A DNA stretch of 64,000 bases from Parashewanella spongiae (GCF_004358345.1 NZ_CP037952.1:2666001-2730000), one strand, 5' to 3'; shown: positions 48,258-61,132, counted from the stretch's first letter. Notes: generated by a model not told the origin, from the letters alone. Numbers and translations are program-made.

Positions 48258-49366
48258 TTTATTAACTCGTCAATAATCCCGCCACCCAAGCATACTTCAC
48301 CATCATAAAATACGGCTGACTGACCAGGTGTGACTGCGGCGACTTCTTCATCAAATACAACTTTAAGGGAAGTGTTATCAACAAAGGAAATTTTACATTT
48401 AACGTCCTGCTGACGATAACGGGTTTTAACAGTGACTATTGAACCATCCTGAAGGTCATCTGAATTCACCCAATGCAATTGGTTTACTCGCATTCCTTTA
48501 GACATTAGACGAGGGTGCTTGCCACCTTGGGCAACAATAAGTTTATTCCGGTCTAAATCCTTATCGACAACATACCATGGATCCTCATTACTATTTTTGA
48601 GACCACCAATACCTAGGCCTTTTCTTTGACCTAAAGTGTGATACATCAAACCTTGGTGTTGGCCAATAACTTCACCATCAACCGTTTCAATTTCACCAGG
48701 TTTAGCTGGTAAATAATTGGATAAAAATTCTGTAAACTTTCTCTCGCCAATAAAACAAATACCTGTTGAGTCTTTTTTATTATGCGTAACGAGGCCGAGC
48801 TCCTCTGCAATACGTCTTACTTCAGGCTTTTCTAATTCTCCTACTGGAAATAGACTCCTTGAAACTTGTTTGTGGCTCAATGTATATAAAAAGTAACTTT
48901 GATCTTTGTTGCCATCGACGCCCCGAAGTATTTGAGTTTTTCCATTGATATCAACCCGGCGAACGTAATGACCCATAGCAATATAGTCAGCCTCTAAGAT
49001 TTCGTCTGCAAAATCTAAAAAAGCTTTAAATTTAATTTCCTTGTTACACATAATATCAGGATTAGGAGTTCGCCCAGCTTTGTATTCAGCAAGAAAGTAC
49101 TCAAAGACGTTATCCCAATATTCAGATGCAAAGTTTACGGTATGAAGCTTAATTCCTAATTTATCACATACCGCCTGAGCATCTTTGAGATCTTCAGCTG
49201 CTGCACAGTACTCATCATTATCATCTTCTTCCCAATTCTTCATAAATAAGCCTTCAACTTGATAACCTTGTTGTTGAAGTAAATAGGCTGAAACTGAAGA
49301 GTCAACACCACCGGACATGCCGACGATGACTTTTTTACCGTTAGATAGGGAAGTTGTAGATGTCAT
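48254..49366 (-). CDS. mnmA: tRNA-specific 2-thiouridylase MnmA
   Basis: Makes the 2-thio group of U34 in tRNA for Lys, Glu and Gln, using sulfur relayed from the Tus system. PP-loop [15 protein letters not shown] is near the N-terminus. The catalytic cysteines lie in [11 protein letters not shown] and [12 protein letters not shown]. Of 370 residues from [16 protein letters not shown] at 49366 (ribosome site AGGA); the frame opens 12 codons earlier. Coupled to hflD. Confidence 0.95.
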
Positions 49367-49509
49367 AAATCCTGAAACCAAGTTAGAAAATTTAGCCGAC
49401 ACTGAAATATGGATACTCTGAAAAGTGCATCAAAATTCGGCGCGTAATTCTAACATGGCTTTTATTTAAGGGCTATGTTGAAGCAAGTAATTTAAGCGTG
49501 TTTGAGTAA

Positions 49510-49989
49510 TTATTTTAAGGTTAAAAACTCGTCTGATAGTGTATTTAAGCTTGCACTTTTACCTTCTTGATAATCTTTAATAGACTTTAATATAAGAGGG
49601 CTTCGCAATTGCGACTCTAGCGATTTTATTTCATCCAAAGTCATCCAATGTGAAGCGACGATTTGTGGATCTTGAGGCCTTGTTTGTGGTGGTTCAAGTG
49701 TTGTACCGTATTGATTTACGATGCAATGAAAAGTAAACCTTAAAAAGTCTAATTCTTCTGCTGCTTTGTATTGATATATTCCTGTCATGGATTGACATTT
49801 TGTGGCGATGCCAGTTTCTTCTAGAATCTCACGCTCACAGGCGCTTTGTATACTTTCATTTGCTTCTAAATGGCCAGCAGGCTGATTATAAACCGTTTCT
49901 CCATCGATAACTTCTTCTACCATTAAAAACCATTCCTGCCAGACTACAATTCCAGCAACGGTAACATTGGGTTTGAAACGTTCAGCCAT
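49510..49989 (-). CDS. nudJ: Nudix hydrolase NudJ
   Basis: Nucleoside di/triphosphate and HMP-PP pyrophosphatase of 159 residues. The Nudix box is complete: GHLEANESIQSACEREILEETGI. MAERFKPNVTVAGIVVWQEWFL and the NQPAGHLE lead-in match NudJ. It lies between rluE and mnmA as in E. coli. Confidence 0.94.
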   Translation of the reverse strand: MAERFKPNVTVAGIVVWQEWFLMVEEVIDGETVYNQPAGHLEANESIQSACEREILEETGIATKCQSMTGIYQYKAAEELDFLRFTFHCIVNQYGTTLEPPQTRPQDPQIVASHWMTLDEIKSLESQLRSPLILKSIKDYQEGKSASLNTLSDEFLTLK

Positions 49990-50013
49990 TTTTAATTCCT
50001 TAAAATAATAATA

Positions 50014-50694
50014 TTAAATGGAAGTATAGGGTATTTCGATATACTCGCCCGATGATAACATTGCAACATTATCTTTTTTCAGTGAATATTTTCCAATACT
50101 GTAACGAATAAGTCTTAAAGTTGGGAATCCTATGGCTGCGGTCATACGTCTTACTTGGCGGTTTTTACCTTCACAAATATGAATTTCGATCCAACTGGTG
50201 GGTATCGTTTTTCGTTCACGAATAGGGGGCACACGTTGCCACACAGGCGGTGCTACTATAACATTTACCTTTGCAGGTAAGGTTATGCCGTCTTTTAATT
50301 CAACACCTTTTCTCAATTTTTCTAAATCATTTTCTGTGGGTTGACCTTCAAGCTGAACCCAATATTTTTTGAATACTTTTTTCTTTGGCTGAGTCAGTTC
50401 TGCTTGTAACTTACCGTCATTGGTTAGAAGCAATAAGCCTTCACTATCTCTATCGAGCCTACCCGCTGCATATACGCCTTCAATAGGAACATAATCCTTC
50501 AGTGTCTTCCTTCCAGTTTCATCCGTGAACTGACATAAGACATTGAAAGGCTTATTTAATAATACGAGTTTAACTTGCTCCGATGGTAAGCATTTATTAG
50601 GTGATTGGATTCTTTGATACTTAACTCTTCGATTTGAAGAGCGATTTTGGCTAAATTTATTGGCCTTTGGTTTATTTGAACGATTTTGATTCAC
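50014..50694 (-). CDS. rluE: 23S rRNA pseudouridine synthase RluE
   Basis: RsuA-family synthase that modifies U2457 of 23S rRNA. Of 226 residues: a basic N-terminal tail, then [13 protein letters not shown], the catalytic Asp in [18 protein letters not shown], and [25 protein letters not shown]. The S4 domain is absent, as normal for RluE. It is transcribed away from icd, which starts 234 bases away. Confidence 0.93.
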   Translation of the reverse strand: MNQNRSNKPKANKFSQNRSSNRRVKYQRIQSPNKCLPSEQVKLVLLNKPFNVLCQFTDETGRKTLKDYVPIEGVYAAGRLDRDSEGLLLLTNDGKLQAELTQPKKKVFKKYWVQLEGQPTENDLEKLRKGVELKDGITLPAKVNVIVAPPVWQRVPPIRERKTIPTSWIEIHICEGKNRQVRRMTAAIGFPTLRLIRYSIGKYSLKKDNVAMLSSGEYIEIPYTSI

Positions 50695-50904
50695 TTTAAA
50701 ATGATTTTTGAAAGTTTGTGTGTTTATCTTGACAGTCTACTGGTGATTGAACCATTTGGGAATTTGAATATTACTGTTAATGATTTATGATTACTCATCA
50801 TTTTGTAGGGCATCACGAAATCAACTTTTGATATCACAGGTCTACTTAACCCGACTCTATTCGCTTAACTGATATTTTCAGTTAAGCGATAAAATAACAA
50901 TTAG

Positions 50905-53154
<2,250 letters not shown>

Positions 53155-53172
53155 TTCTTGATAATCAGAAAT

Positions 53173-53207
53173 AAAAAAGGCAGAGTCAATACCCTGCCTT
53201 TTTTTGT
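53173..53207. terminator. Terminator between icd and cspD
   Basis: AAAAAAGGCAG ... CTGCCTTTTTTT hairpin; it can serve icd on the plus strand and cspD on the minus strand. Confidence 0.85.
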
Positions 53208-53224
53208 CCGTCATACGAGTAATA

Positions 53225-53431
53225 TTATTTTACAGCTGTAATAGCTGATGCATGCATGCCTTTAGGGCCTTCTTCTACCTCATAATTAACTGGTTGACCA
53301 GCCTTTAGAGTTCGATAACCTTCCATATCGATGGTAGAATAATGTGCAAAAATATCTTCACCGCCTTGATCTGGACATATAAATCCGAATCCTTTGGCGT
53401 TGTTGAACCACTTAACAGTTCCGCTTGCCAT
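53225..53431 (-). CDS. cspD: Cold-shock-like protein CspD
   Basis: Small single-strand nucleic-acid-binding protein of 68 residues with RNP1 KGFGFI and RNP2 DIFAHYS-type motifs. The pattern MASGTVKWFNNAKGFGFICP and the position divergent from clpS fit CspD, known as a replication inhibitor in stationary phase rather than a cold-induced chaperone. Its expression class cannot be told from sequence. Confidence 0.92.
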   Translation of the reverse strand: MASGTVKWFNNAKGFGFICPDQGGEDIFAHYSTIDMEGYRTLKAGQPVNYEVEEGPKGMHASAITAVK

Positions 53432-53710
53432 ACTTCCACTTCCTTCTGTTGTCTACTTCCCAGTAAGATGATTAAATAAAAAAGTTAATCACTCGATGAC
53501 CAGAATGAAATCCCTAAAAGAATATGTCAAGTTAATTTTAACATTATTACAACAAATTTCGTATGATTGTAACAATAACAGATGAAAATTGTATAGTCGT
53601 CATCAATTCGTTAGTAAATTTTAATTTATTCACTTAAAAAACTGAATTAGTTACTGTAGTGTAGATGTGCAAGCTTGAAGTCAAGTCAAAAACTAGGTGT
53701 TATTAATAAA

Positions 53711-54019
53711 ATGAGTAAAATAGGTAGCATAGAACAACTCGAAGATGTTGTTGAAACAGAAGTTGCCCCTCCGTCAATGTATCAAGTCATACTCAATAAC
53801 GATGACTATACTCCAATGGACTTTGTTGTAGAAATATTGCAAACATTTTTTAACAAAAATGAACAAGAATCCACGGATATTATGTTAACCATACATCATC
53901 AAGGTAAGGGGGTTTGTGGTGTTTATCCTTTTGATATAGCAGAAACAAAAGTACTGCAAGTTAATCAGTTTTCAAGAGATCATGAACATCCATTGCTTTG
54001 TTCGCTAGAGAAAATATGA
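53711..54019 (+). CDS. clpS: ClpAP adaptor ClpS
   Basis: Adaptor of 102 residues that binds N-end-rule substrates (Leu, Phe, Trp, Tyr) and delivers them to Clp[22 protein letters not shown] and [15 protein letters not shown] are the binding face. The longer frame from 53675 adds a non-conserved tail, so [12 protein letters not shown] at 53711 is taken. It precedes clpA by 45 bases. Confidence 0.95.
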   Translation: MSKIGSIEQLEDVVETEVAPPSMYQVILNNDDYTPMDFVVEILQTFFNKNEQESTDIMLTIHHQGKGVCGVYPFDIAETKVLQVNQFSRDHEHPLLCSLEKI

Positions 54020-54064
54020 AAATAGATTACGCTGTATATATAGGATTATTTTTTTGGGGGGCAT

Positions 54065-56326
54065 ATGCTAAATAAAGATTTAGAGATAACGTTAAATTTA
54101 GCATTTCAACAAGCAAAAAATTCACGTCATGAATACATGACAGTTGAACATTTATTACTCGCACTTTTGGATAACCCATCTGCACGTGAAGCTTTACTCT
54201 CATGTGGCGCTGATATTGATAAACTTCGAGATGAAGTCGCTCGCTTTATTGAACAAACAACACCGTTGATGACAGATCCTGATCTTGAAAAGGAAACTCA
54301 ACCAACCCTAGGTTTTCAAAGGGTTCTTCAACGCGCCGTATTCCACGTTCAATCTTCGGGTCGAAACGAAGTTACAGGTGCAAATGTACTTGTTGCCATT
54401 TTTAGTGAACAAGAATCACAAGCTGTCTATTTATTAAGACGTTGCGATATTACACGTTTAGATGTTGTCAATTTCATCTCTCACGGTGTTTCAAAAACTG
54501 AGGATACGGAAAGCGCAATCAGTTTTGAAAGTGACGATTCTGATGTTAATACAGAAGAAGAACGCAGTATTCTGAGTCAATTCACGACTAATTTAAATGC
54601 TCAGGCTGAAAGGGGGGAGATAGATCCACTAATAGGCAGAGATAATGAAATAGAAAGGACAATTCAAACCCTCTGCCGTCGTAGAAAAAATAACCCTCTA
54701 CTCGTTGGCGAAGCTGGTGTTGGCAAAACCGCAATTGCCGAAGGCTTGGCCTTGAAAATACATTCAGGAGAAGTCCCTGATGTAATGGTTGATGCAACGG
54801 TTTATTCGTTAGATCTTGGCGCCTTACTTGCGGGCACTAAATATCGAGGGGACTTTGAAAAGCGATTTAAAAGTCTTTTAAAAGAGCTTTCATCGGATGA
54901 ACACTCAATTCTATTTATCGATGAAATCCATACTATTATTGGTGCAGGAGCGGCATCAGGTGGAGTGATGGATGCCTCAAACCTGCTAAAGCCACTTCTT
55001 TCTAGCGGAAACCTTCGATGCATGGGCTCAACGACTTTTCAAGAGTTTCAAAACATTTTTGATAAAGATAAAGCGTTAGCTAGGCGTTTTCAAAAAATTG
55101 ATATTAACGAACCCACAGTTGCAGAAACAACTTTGATCCTTAAAGGCTTAAAGAGCAAGTATGAAGATCATCATAGTGTACGTTATACGCTTTCTGCTTT
55201 AAGTACCGCGGCAAAACTAGCTGCAAAACATATAAATGATAGACACTTACCTGATAAAGCTATAGATGTTATTGATGAAGCTGGCGCTCGTATGGTGATG
55301 CAGCCATCAAGTAAAAGAAAAAAAACAATTGGGCAAACAGAGATTGAAGAGATTATTGCCAAAATAGCAAGGATCCCAACTAAGACTGTTACTGCCACGG
55401 ATAAGGATGTTCTAAAAAATCTCGAAAGAAATTTAAAAATGGTGGTGTTTGGTCAGGACAAAGCCATTGAAAGCTTAAGCTCAGCAATTAGACTATCACG
55501 CAGTGGATTGAGTACTGAACAAAAACCTGTTGGCAGCTTTTTATTTGCAGGCCCAACAGGTGTAGGTAAAACAGAAGTGACTAATCAATTAGCCTCTTGT
55601 TTAGGTATGAAACTTCTGCGGTTTGACATGTCTGAATATATGGAAAGCCATGCCGTAGCCCGTTTGATTGGTGCGCCACCAGGGTACGTAGGTTATGAGC
55701 AGGGTGGATTACTCACTGATGCAGTGATAAAACAACCCCACAGTGTTGTGCTACTCGATGAGATAGAAAAAGCTCATAGTGACGTTTATAACCTGCTATT
55801 ACAAGTTATGGATCATGGTACTTTAACTGATAATAATGGCAGAAAAGCTGACTTTAGAAATGTCACGTTAGTGATGACAACGAATGCTGGGGTGCAAGAA
55901 ACAATCAGGCAATCAATTGGTTTCCAACAGCAAGATCACAGTGCAGATGCATTATCAGAAATAAACCGTGTTTTTTCTCCAGAATTCCGTAATCGACTGG
56001 ACTCAATCATTTGGTTTAATCACCTCGATATGACTGTTATTGCAAAAGTTGTTGATAAATTCTTAGTTGAACTTCAAGCTCAACTTGACGAAAAGAGTGT
56101 CAATTTATCAGTAACAGATGAAGCTAGAACGATGTTATCTGAAAATGGGTATGATAAAAACATGGGCGCTAGACCTATGAGTCGAGTAGTAACTGACTTA
56201 TTGAAAAGACCGTTAGCTGATGAAATCCTATTTGGGAACCTAATGGATGGTGGTACAGCAGTTGTTGATGTCGTTGATGGTAAGATTAAGGTAAAAACTG
56301 AAGGTGTAAAAAAATTAGTTAATTAA
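54065..56326 (+). CDS. clpA: ATP-dependent Clp unfoldase ClpA
   Basis: Hexameric AAA+ unfoldase of ClpAP, 753 residues. The N domain (1-145) binds ClpS. The first ATPase has GEAGVGKTA and [13 protein letters not shown]; the second has GPTGVGKTE and [10 protein letters not shown]. The IGF-type ClpP loop is seen as RQSIGF. Follows clpS as a pair. A terminator follows at 56352. Confidence 0.97.
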   Translation: MLNKDLEITLNLAFQQAKNSRHEYMTVEHLLLALLDNPSAREALLSCGADIDKLRDEVARFIEQTTPLMTDPDLEKETQPTLGFQRVLQRAVFHVQSSGRNEVTGANVLVAIFSEQESQAVYLLRRCDITRLDVVNFISHGVSKTEDTESAISFESDDSDVNTEEERSILSQFTTNLNAQAERGEIDPLIGRDNEIERTIQTLCRRRKNNPLLVGEAGVGKTAIAEGLALKIHSGEVPDVMVDATVYSLDLGALLAGTKYRGDFEKRFKSLLKELSSDEHSILFIDEIHTIIGAGAASGGVMDASNLLKPLLSSGNLRCMGSTTFQEFQNIFDKDKALARRFQKIDINEPTVAETTLILKGLKSKYEDHHSVRYTLSALSTAAKLAAKHINDRHLPDKAIDVIDEAGARMVMQPSSKRKKTIGQTEIEEIIAKIARIPTKTVTATDKDVLKNLERNLKMVVFGQDKAIESLSSAIRLSRSGLSTEQKPVGSFLFAGPTGVGKTEVTNQLASCLGMKLLRFDMSEYMESHAVARLIGAPPGYVGYEQGGLLTDAVIKQPHSVVLLDEIEKAHSDVYNLLLQVMDHGTLTDNNGRKADFRNVTLVMTTNAGVQETIRQSIGFQQQDHSADALSEINRVFSPEFRNRLDSIIWFNHLDMTVIAKVVDKFLVELQAQLDEKSVNLSVTDEARTMLSENGYDKNMGARPMSRVVTDLLKRPLADEILFGNLMDGGTAVVDVVDGKIKVKTEGVKKLVN

Positions 56327-56351
56327 ATCTTAGTAGGTTATCGAGCAATAG

Positions 56352-56375
56352 AAAAACCCGGAGCACCGGGTTTTT
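56352..56375. terminator. Terminator between clpA and infA
   Basis: AAAAACCCGG / CCGGGTTTTT hairpin with T-run, convergent between the two genes and so bidirectional. Confidence 0.88.
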
Positions 56376-56392
56376 CTTTGCTTGAAGTCTAA

Positions 56393-56626
<234 letters not shown>

Positions 56627-56773
56627 TTAGCCTTCAAATATAAAAATCGGGCGTATCATGCCCCAATTTCAGGCTAGTGTAAAGAGTAGGTTAGTATCAA
56701 TATGAAACAATTGGCCTAATTCATAAGTTAATATTTCAAAAATGCATAGTGCGAGTTTAATAAATACAACAAG

Positions 56774-57484
56774 TTATTCAGGTTTCCATCCATTCTCAGT
56801 TAATATCTGAAATGGACGATAATTTTTTTTATAACTCATTTTTCTATTACCATCTACTTGAAAACCAAGGTAAAGGTAGTCTTTATTTAGTTTTTTTGCT
56901 AATTCGATTTGGAGAAGGATTAAGTAACTTCCCAAAGAGTGCTTATCGTAACTAGTAGAAAAAAAGCTATAAACAGCACTTATACTGTTGTTCAAAACAT
57001 CAGAAACCGCAACGCCAATTAAAATATCTTCGTCATATAACTCTATAAATTGTGGTTGCAGCCAATCACAGAATAAAAAATGTTGATATTGCTCTTTAGT
57101 TGCAGGAAACATTGGTCCATCATCATGACGTTCGTTGATGTAACGCTCATAAAGATAGAAATATTCATCCTTTGCCGTTGAGCTGCATTTCCAAATGAAA
57201 TTGATGTTTTTTTTGACAGTTCGCTTTTGACGTTTTGAGTGACAAAAACGCTGAACAGGTAATCTTATTGGGCGACATTGACTACAAAATTGGCAATGAG
57301 GTTTATAAATTGCATTGCCGTTTCTCCTAAAACCGAGGGTTAGTAATCTTTCATAAATCAGATAATCTAAAGGATATTCAGTCAAAGTTAAAAGCTGTTC
57401 TTGTTGATTATCCAAATAACTACAAGGGAAAGGCTTTGTTAGGCCAAAATAAATAGACTCGTTTTCATCTGTTTCTTCAGTCAA
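56774..57484 (-). CDS. bpt: Aspartate/glutamate leucyltransferase (Bpt)
   Basis: Transfers Leu from tRNA to N-terminal Asp or Glu, making a primary N-degron for ClpS. The N-terminal Cys cluster YKPHCQFCSQCRPIRLPV, RQKRTVKKN and the C-terminal YKKNYRPFQIL match the ATE1-like bacterial transferases. 236 residues is normal. It starts 10 bases after aat's stop, forming the aat-bpt operon that belongs with clpS and clpA. Confidence 0.93.
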   Translation of the reverse strand: MTEETDENESIYFGLTKPFPCSYLDNQQEQLLTLTEYPLDYLIYERLLTLGFRRNGNAIYKPHCQFCSQCRPIRLPVQRFCHSKRQKRTVKKNINFIWKCSSTAKDEYFYLYERYINERHDDGPMFPATKEQYQHFLFCDWLQPQFIELYDEDILIGVAVSDVLNNSISAVYSFFSTSYDKHSLGSYLILLQIELAKKLNKDYLYLGFQVDGNRKMSYKKNYRPFQILTENGWKPE

Positions 57485-57494
57485 TTTCTACGCC

Positions 57495-58199
57495 TCATTC
57501 ATCAAGTATTTTGGGCTGCCAACAATTATTATTTGGGTGTAATGATTTTAACTGCGAAAGTAATTTTATAAAGTGATTTCTGTTTATTGTTTTTGCGCCT
57601 AAACTTTTTAAATGAGGGTTCATAAGTTGGACATCGATCAAAGCAAAATTATTTGACTGAAGATGTTTATCTAACTCATACATTGCAACCTTAGATGCAT
57701 TTGTTCGGGTGTGAAACATCGACTCTCCACAGAACACTCGTCCCACGCTAACCCCATAAAGCCCGCCAATGAGCTCTTCACCTTCCCAAACTTCAAGTGA
57801 ATGTGCTTGGCCAATTTCGTGCAAATTTATATAGGCTTGCTGTATTTCATCTGTAATCCAAGTACCTTGATGTTTCTCCCTAAGTTTGGCACATTGCTTA
57901 ATTACTTGAGAGAAACTTTTGTTGATAGAGATTGTCCACAAACTTTTTCGAATAAATTTGCTTAAGCTACGGCTGATATGTAATTGACCAGGAATTATTA
58001 CAGCCCTTGGGTCGGGTGACCACCACAGAACAGGATCTTCTTGGTTAAACCACGGAAATATGCCATTCCAATATGCAGATAAGAGTCTTTCTGTTGATAA
58101 ACTCCCACCAATGGCTAACAGTCCATTCGGCTCATCAAGTGCTAAACTTGTGTCAGGAAAAGGCTGATTAGTATCAGAAAGAAAAGTTAATGAATTCAC
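57495..58199 (-). CDS. aat: Leucyl/phenylalanyl-tRNA-protein transferase Aat
   Basis: Transfers Leu or Phe to N-terminal Lys or Arg. FPDTSLALDEPNGLLAIGG, the YWNGIFPWFNQEDPVLWWSP segment and GGLYGVSVGRVFCGESMF are diagnostic; 234 residues is normal. First gene of the aat-bpt pair. Together with bpt, clpS and clpA this is the full bacterial N-end-rule set. Confidence 0.96.
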   Translation of the reverse strand: MNSLTFLSDTNQPFPDTSLALDEPNGLLAIGGSLSTERLLSAYWNGIFPWFNQEDPVLWWSPDPRAVIIPGQLHISRSLSKFIRKSLWTISINKSFSQVIKQCAKLREKHQGTWITDEIQQAYINLHEIGQAHSLEVWEGEELIGGLYGVSVGRVFCGESMFHTRTNASKVAMYELDKHLQSNNFALIDVQLMNPHLKSLGAKTINRNHFIKLLSQLKSLHPNNNCWQPKILDE

Positions 58200-58242
58200 A
58201 GTTATCTAATTTTTTTAAACTTAATTATAAATTAGCGGAAAA

Positions 58243-58719
58243 ATGGCCATGTTGAAACCTAAAATGTTTACTTTGTTATTTCTATGTCTACTAACAAGTA
58301 TTACTCATGCAACCCCTTATAATAGAAATAAAGCTGAACCAGTAGAGAAAGTTATATATGGAGATATAGTATCGGTAAGAAATATCACACAAAAAGAATT
58401 AGTAACGGATAAAAACAGAGGATGGAAAACATTTGGCGGTGCAATACTTGGTGGCATAGTCGGAAATCAGTTTGGTAAGGGAAGCGGTAGGGATATTGCT
58501 ACTGTGCTCGGTGCGTTAGCTGGAGGGACAATTGCATCTCAAAGTAATAATCAACCAAGATACAAACAATACCAGCTTGTAGAACTAATGATTAAACAAG
58601 ACGACAGCCAAACCGTGATGATTATACAAGAAAAAGATTCAGGAATGATTTTCAACTCTGGAGATAGAGTGAGAGTAGTTTATCTTATAGGGCGTGTACG
58701 AGTTGATTTAGCGATGTAA
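58243..58719 (+). CDS. Glycine-zipper 2TM outer-membrane-associated protein (SlyB-like)
   Basis: Exported protein of 158 residues with a signal peptide ending at about residue 23 (CLLTSITHA). The glycine-zipper AILGGIVGNQFGKGSGRDIA, then VLGALAGGTIASQ, is a 2TM glycine zipper as in SlyB/17-kDa antigen proteins. No lipobox Cys at the cleavage site, so probably not a lipoprotein. Function likely envelope integrity, not proven. Confidence 0.8.
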   Translation: MAMLKPKMFTLLFLCLLTSITHATPYNRNKAEPVEKVIYGDIVSVRNITQKELVTDKNRGWKTFGGAILGGIVGNQFGKGSGRDIATVLGALAGGTIASQSNNQPRYKQYQLVELMIKQDDSQTVMIIQEKDSGMIFNSGDRVRVVYLIGRVRVDLAM

Positions 58720-58757
58720 ATTAGATTAAAACTTTTTGAGTCTAGCAACTCAGTTAT

Positions 58758-58795
58758 CCCGTGCTACCTGAAGATATATCTTCAAACATCACGGG
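58758..58795. terminator. Hairpin between convergent genes
   Basis: CCCGTG and CACGGG arms enclose an inner palindrome GAAGATATATCTTC; convergent between the glycine-zipper gene and the SyrB-like gene. No long T-run, so termination is uncertain. Confidence 0.5.
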
Positions 58796-58826
58796 CAAAA
58801 ATAGCAAAGATTTTATTATTTATAAC

Positions 58827-59186
58827 TTAAAAACCACGAGGCAAAGTAAAAGTACCGCCGATGGTAGTAAGGCGTTCTAACCACAGCTCTTTTGGTAACT
58901 TGCCGACGATTGTACTTTTAGTTTTTTTCGATGTCATTTTCTGAACTATTGGAGCTGTTTTATTTTTTGGTTTAGCTTCAGCTACAGGCTTTGTCTTAAC
59001 ACTATCAGATGATGAACCTGAATTAAAAGATTCTAACATAGATTCTAGTTCGCCAAATCTCAGTGATTTTCCACCATCAATTTTGTACCAACTACCTTTT
59101 TGTTCGATGGCAACCTTACGGCCTTCATGATTTAAAATAGCAGCTTCTAAGGCACTGATTGTTTCTTCTTTGGTCAATTTAGACAT
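58827..59186 (-). CDS. Small conserved protein, SyrB-like annotation in Shewanella (119 aa)
   Basis: N-terminal 50 residues (KEETISALEAAILNHEGRKV and WYKIDGGKSLRFGELESML) form a compact domain, then a Lys/Thr/Pro-rich linker, then a short C-terminal segment KELWLERLTTIGGTFTLPRGF. Related Shewanella proteins are named SyrB-like regulators; that name is not evidence of function. ATG at 59184-59186. Confidence 0.6.
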   Translation of the reverse strand: MSKLTKEETISALEAAILNHEGRKVAIEQKGSWYKIDGGKSLRFGELESMLESFNSGSSSDSVKTKPVAEAKPKNKTAPIVQKMTSKKTKSTIVGKLPKELWLERLTTIGGTFTLPRGF

Positions 59187-59382
59187 GGTATAACCTATTT
59201 GTTATTAATCTGTTGCAACATATTTTATGTAATTCTAGCTCTTAACAGAACATAAAGTCCAATCGAGCTGTTGTTGCATTGTTGCAAAGTGAAAATATCA
59301 TGTTATTAAAAGCTGTTTTTGGGTTAAGTTCATGGCCATGTTAATATTAATTTCAGTAGAGAAATGATATTGGAAGCCCCTA

Positions 59383-60135
59383 ATGACACGAAATGAGTTA
59401 ATAAGCTATTTAGATAACTACCTAAATGTACAGCAGTATAAAGACTATGCACCCAATGGTATTCAGGTTGAAGGGAGAGACCAAGTTAGACGAATTATTA
59501 CTGGTGTTACCGCTTGCCAATCACTCATTGAAGAAGCTGTAAAACTAAATGCTGATGCTATTTTGGTACATCATGGCTATTTTTGGAAAGGTGAGCCACA
59601 GGTGATTGTGGGGATGAAACAGCGTCGAATTAAAACCCTACTAATGAATGATATAAGCCTTTTCGGGTATCACTTACCATTGGATGGACATCCTGTTGTA
59701 GGTAATAATAAACAACTAGGTGTAAAGTTAGGAATATTAAATCCTACAGTAATCGATGGTGTCGAACAAAACCTCATTTGGAAAGGTGACTTGATTGAAG
59801 CTATACCTGCTTCAGAGTTCTCAAATCTAATAAATATGAAGTTAAATCGTAAACCGTTGCATATTGGTGAACCCAATTCATTAATTAAGTCAGTTGCGTG
59901 GTGCACAGGAGGAGCTCAAGACTATATAGACATTGTTGCAAACCTCAACATTGATGCTTTTATCAGTGGTGAGGCATCTGAGAGAACCTTTCACAGTGCT
60001 ACCGAGCAAACCATTCACTACTTTGGGGCTGGACATCACGCGACAGAGAAATATGGAGTACAAGCCTTGGGTGAGCATTTAGCAAATCAATTTGGTCTTG
60101 AACATCATTTTATTGATATTCCCAACCCTATTTAA
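59383..60135 (+). CDS. Nif3-like dinuclear metal-centre protein (YbgI)
   Basis: Conserved hexameric metal-binding protein of 250 residues; function in the cell unclear, possibly GTP cyclohydrolase 1-like or NIF3 in metal/oxidative stress. Metal ligands are visible in HHGYFWKG, HLPLDGHP and GHHATEKYGVQ. ATG at 59383, and the open frame starts there. Followed by a MITE-rich gap and the HvfA-like gene. Confidence 0.9.
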   Translation: MTRNELISYLDNYLNVQQYKDYAPNGIQVEGRDQVRRIITGVTACQSLIEEAVKLNADAILVHHGYFWKGEPQVIVGMKQRRIKTLLMNDISLFGYHLPLDGHPVVGNNKQLGVKLGILNPTVIDGVEQNLIWKGDLIEAIPASEFSNLINMKLNRKPLHIGEPNSLIKSVAWCTGGAQDYIDIVANLNIDAFISGEASERTFHSATEQTIHYFGAGHHATEKYGVQALGEHLANQFGLEHHFIDIPNPI

Positions 60136-60232
60136 TCTTAACGTTTTTTTGTATTAGACTTTTAATCTATACATTATTCAAACTGGCTGTAAGACAGAGA
60201 CTTATTTGTATATTACTTTGATTGTAAGGTGT

Positions 60233-60497
60233 TAGACCAATCCACATTCAATAGTGATCGCTCAGTAAGAGCGAAAGGCTTTCAGTACAAGGCGCAAGTT
60301 TGCAATACTAGCGGGATAATATAAAAACTTGTAACGCAGTAATGGCCTTCTTCCTTCTTGCCCTTTAGGAGCTTACCAGCGACCAAACTACATCATCTAA
60401 TTGGCTTGATGTAGAACAGCTGTGACACTTCCAATTAGGTTTGTATTGTGCTCGCTGATAGAGCACTGAGTAGATCAAATTTGAGTAAGGATTGGTT
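60233..60497. repeat. Diverged MITE family 2 relative
   Basis: Ends ACCAATCCACATTCAA and the complement of AACCAATCCTTACTCAA. The interior shares GGCTTTCAGTACAAGGCGCA-like and CGGGATAAT-like segments with 8323-8634. No gene in 60136-60676. Confidence 0.65.
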
Positions 60498-60511
60498 TTA
60501 CTGCACACTTA

Positions 60512-60654
60512 GGGATCTAGCGATTTAGAAAGTACCAATCTTTGTCATGCCAGCAAAGGCACTAGACTACCGAGATACAAAACTGTCGTTACTTTGTTTC
60601 CAGCCTGCGCTGGAGTGACGAGAACTCATCGGTATACTTTCTTCCGCAACTGTC
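60512..60654. repeat. MITE family 1 relative (143 bp, TSD TTA) with module
   Basis: Ends GGGATCTAGCG and CGCAACTGTCC, flanked by TTA at 60509-60511 and 60655-60657. It is related to the 165-bp family 1 elements at both ends but has a different centre, into which the 31-bp module is placed. Confidence 0.75.
60569..60599 (-). repeat. 31-bp module, copy f
   Basis: Plus strand ACCGAGATACAAAACTGTCG then TTACTTTGTTT; two or three differences from copies b-d. It is preceded by GGCACTAGACT, as copy e is preceded by GGCGCTAGACT. Confidence 0.75.
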
Positions 60655-60676
60655 CTTATTTAAAATAGGTACTGCT

Positions 60677-61132
60677 ATGAAATCGCATATTCAAAAAGTT
60701 ATTGTTCTAACTATTGGCACTGTAGCGCTCTGTCCTTATGCCCATTCAACCAGCATAGGATTCAAGTTTCAAAATATTACCAAAGATCAAACTAAAGTAC
60801 TTTACATGGGATCATGTGGAAATCAAATAGGAACTGGGGTTAAGACAAGAGAAGGGAACTGCGGAGGGAAAAAAGGGCACGAAGGAAGTTGTGGCGGAAA
60901 GCTTTCACAACAAGGCAAATGTGGTGAAGGTAGATGTGGATCCATGAGTTCTCATAAGGGAAAGTGTGGTGAAGGTAAATGTGGAGAAAAAATGACAGGA
61001 AAAGCCGCAAAAAGTGGTGAAGGAAAGTGTGGAGGAAAGACAGCACATGAAAGCAAATGTGGAGGAAGCATGTCTGCAGAAGGTAAGTGTGGTGAGGGAC
61101 GTTGTGGAACTAAAAAAGAAGATCGTTTCTGA
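60677..61132 (+). CDS. HvfA-like Cys/Gly-repeat metallophore precursor (orphan)
   Basis: Exported protein of 151 residues. Signal peptide at about 1-25 (MKSHIQKVIVLTIGTVALCP). The mature part holds eleven Cys in GKCGEG-, EGRCG- and EGKCG-type repeats. This matches HvfA/bufferin-type precursors whose Cys are converted to oxazolone-thioamides by an MNIO (DUF692) enzyme with a DUF2063 partner. Neither partner gene nor a DoxX gene is adjacent. It lies between a repeat-rich gap and minE. If unmodified it could still bind metal by Cys. Confidence 0.8.
   Translation: MKSHIQKVIVLTIGTVALCPYAHSTSIGFKFQNITKDQTKVLYMGSCGNQIGTGVKTREGNCGGKKGHEGSCGGKLSQQGKCGEGRCGSMSSHKGKCGEGKCGEKMTGKAAKSGEGKCGGKTAHESKCGGSMSAEGKCGEGRCGTKKEDRF

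Noticed and set aside
60858-61113. Possible CRISPR-like or tandem DNA repeat
   Set aside because: The spacing is irregular and explained by the EGKCG peptide repeats; no cas genes.
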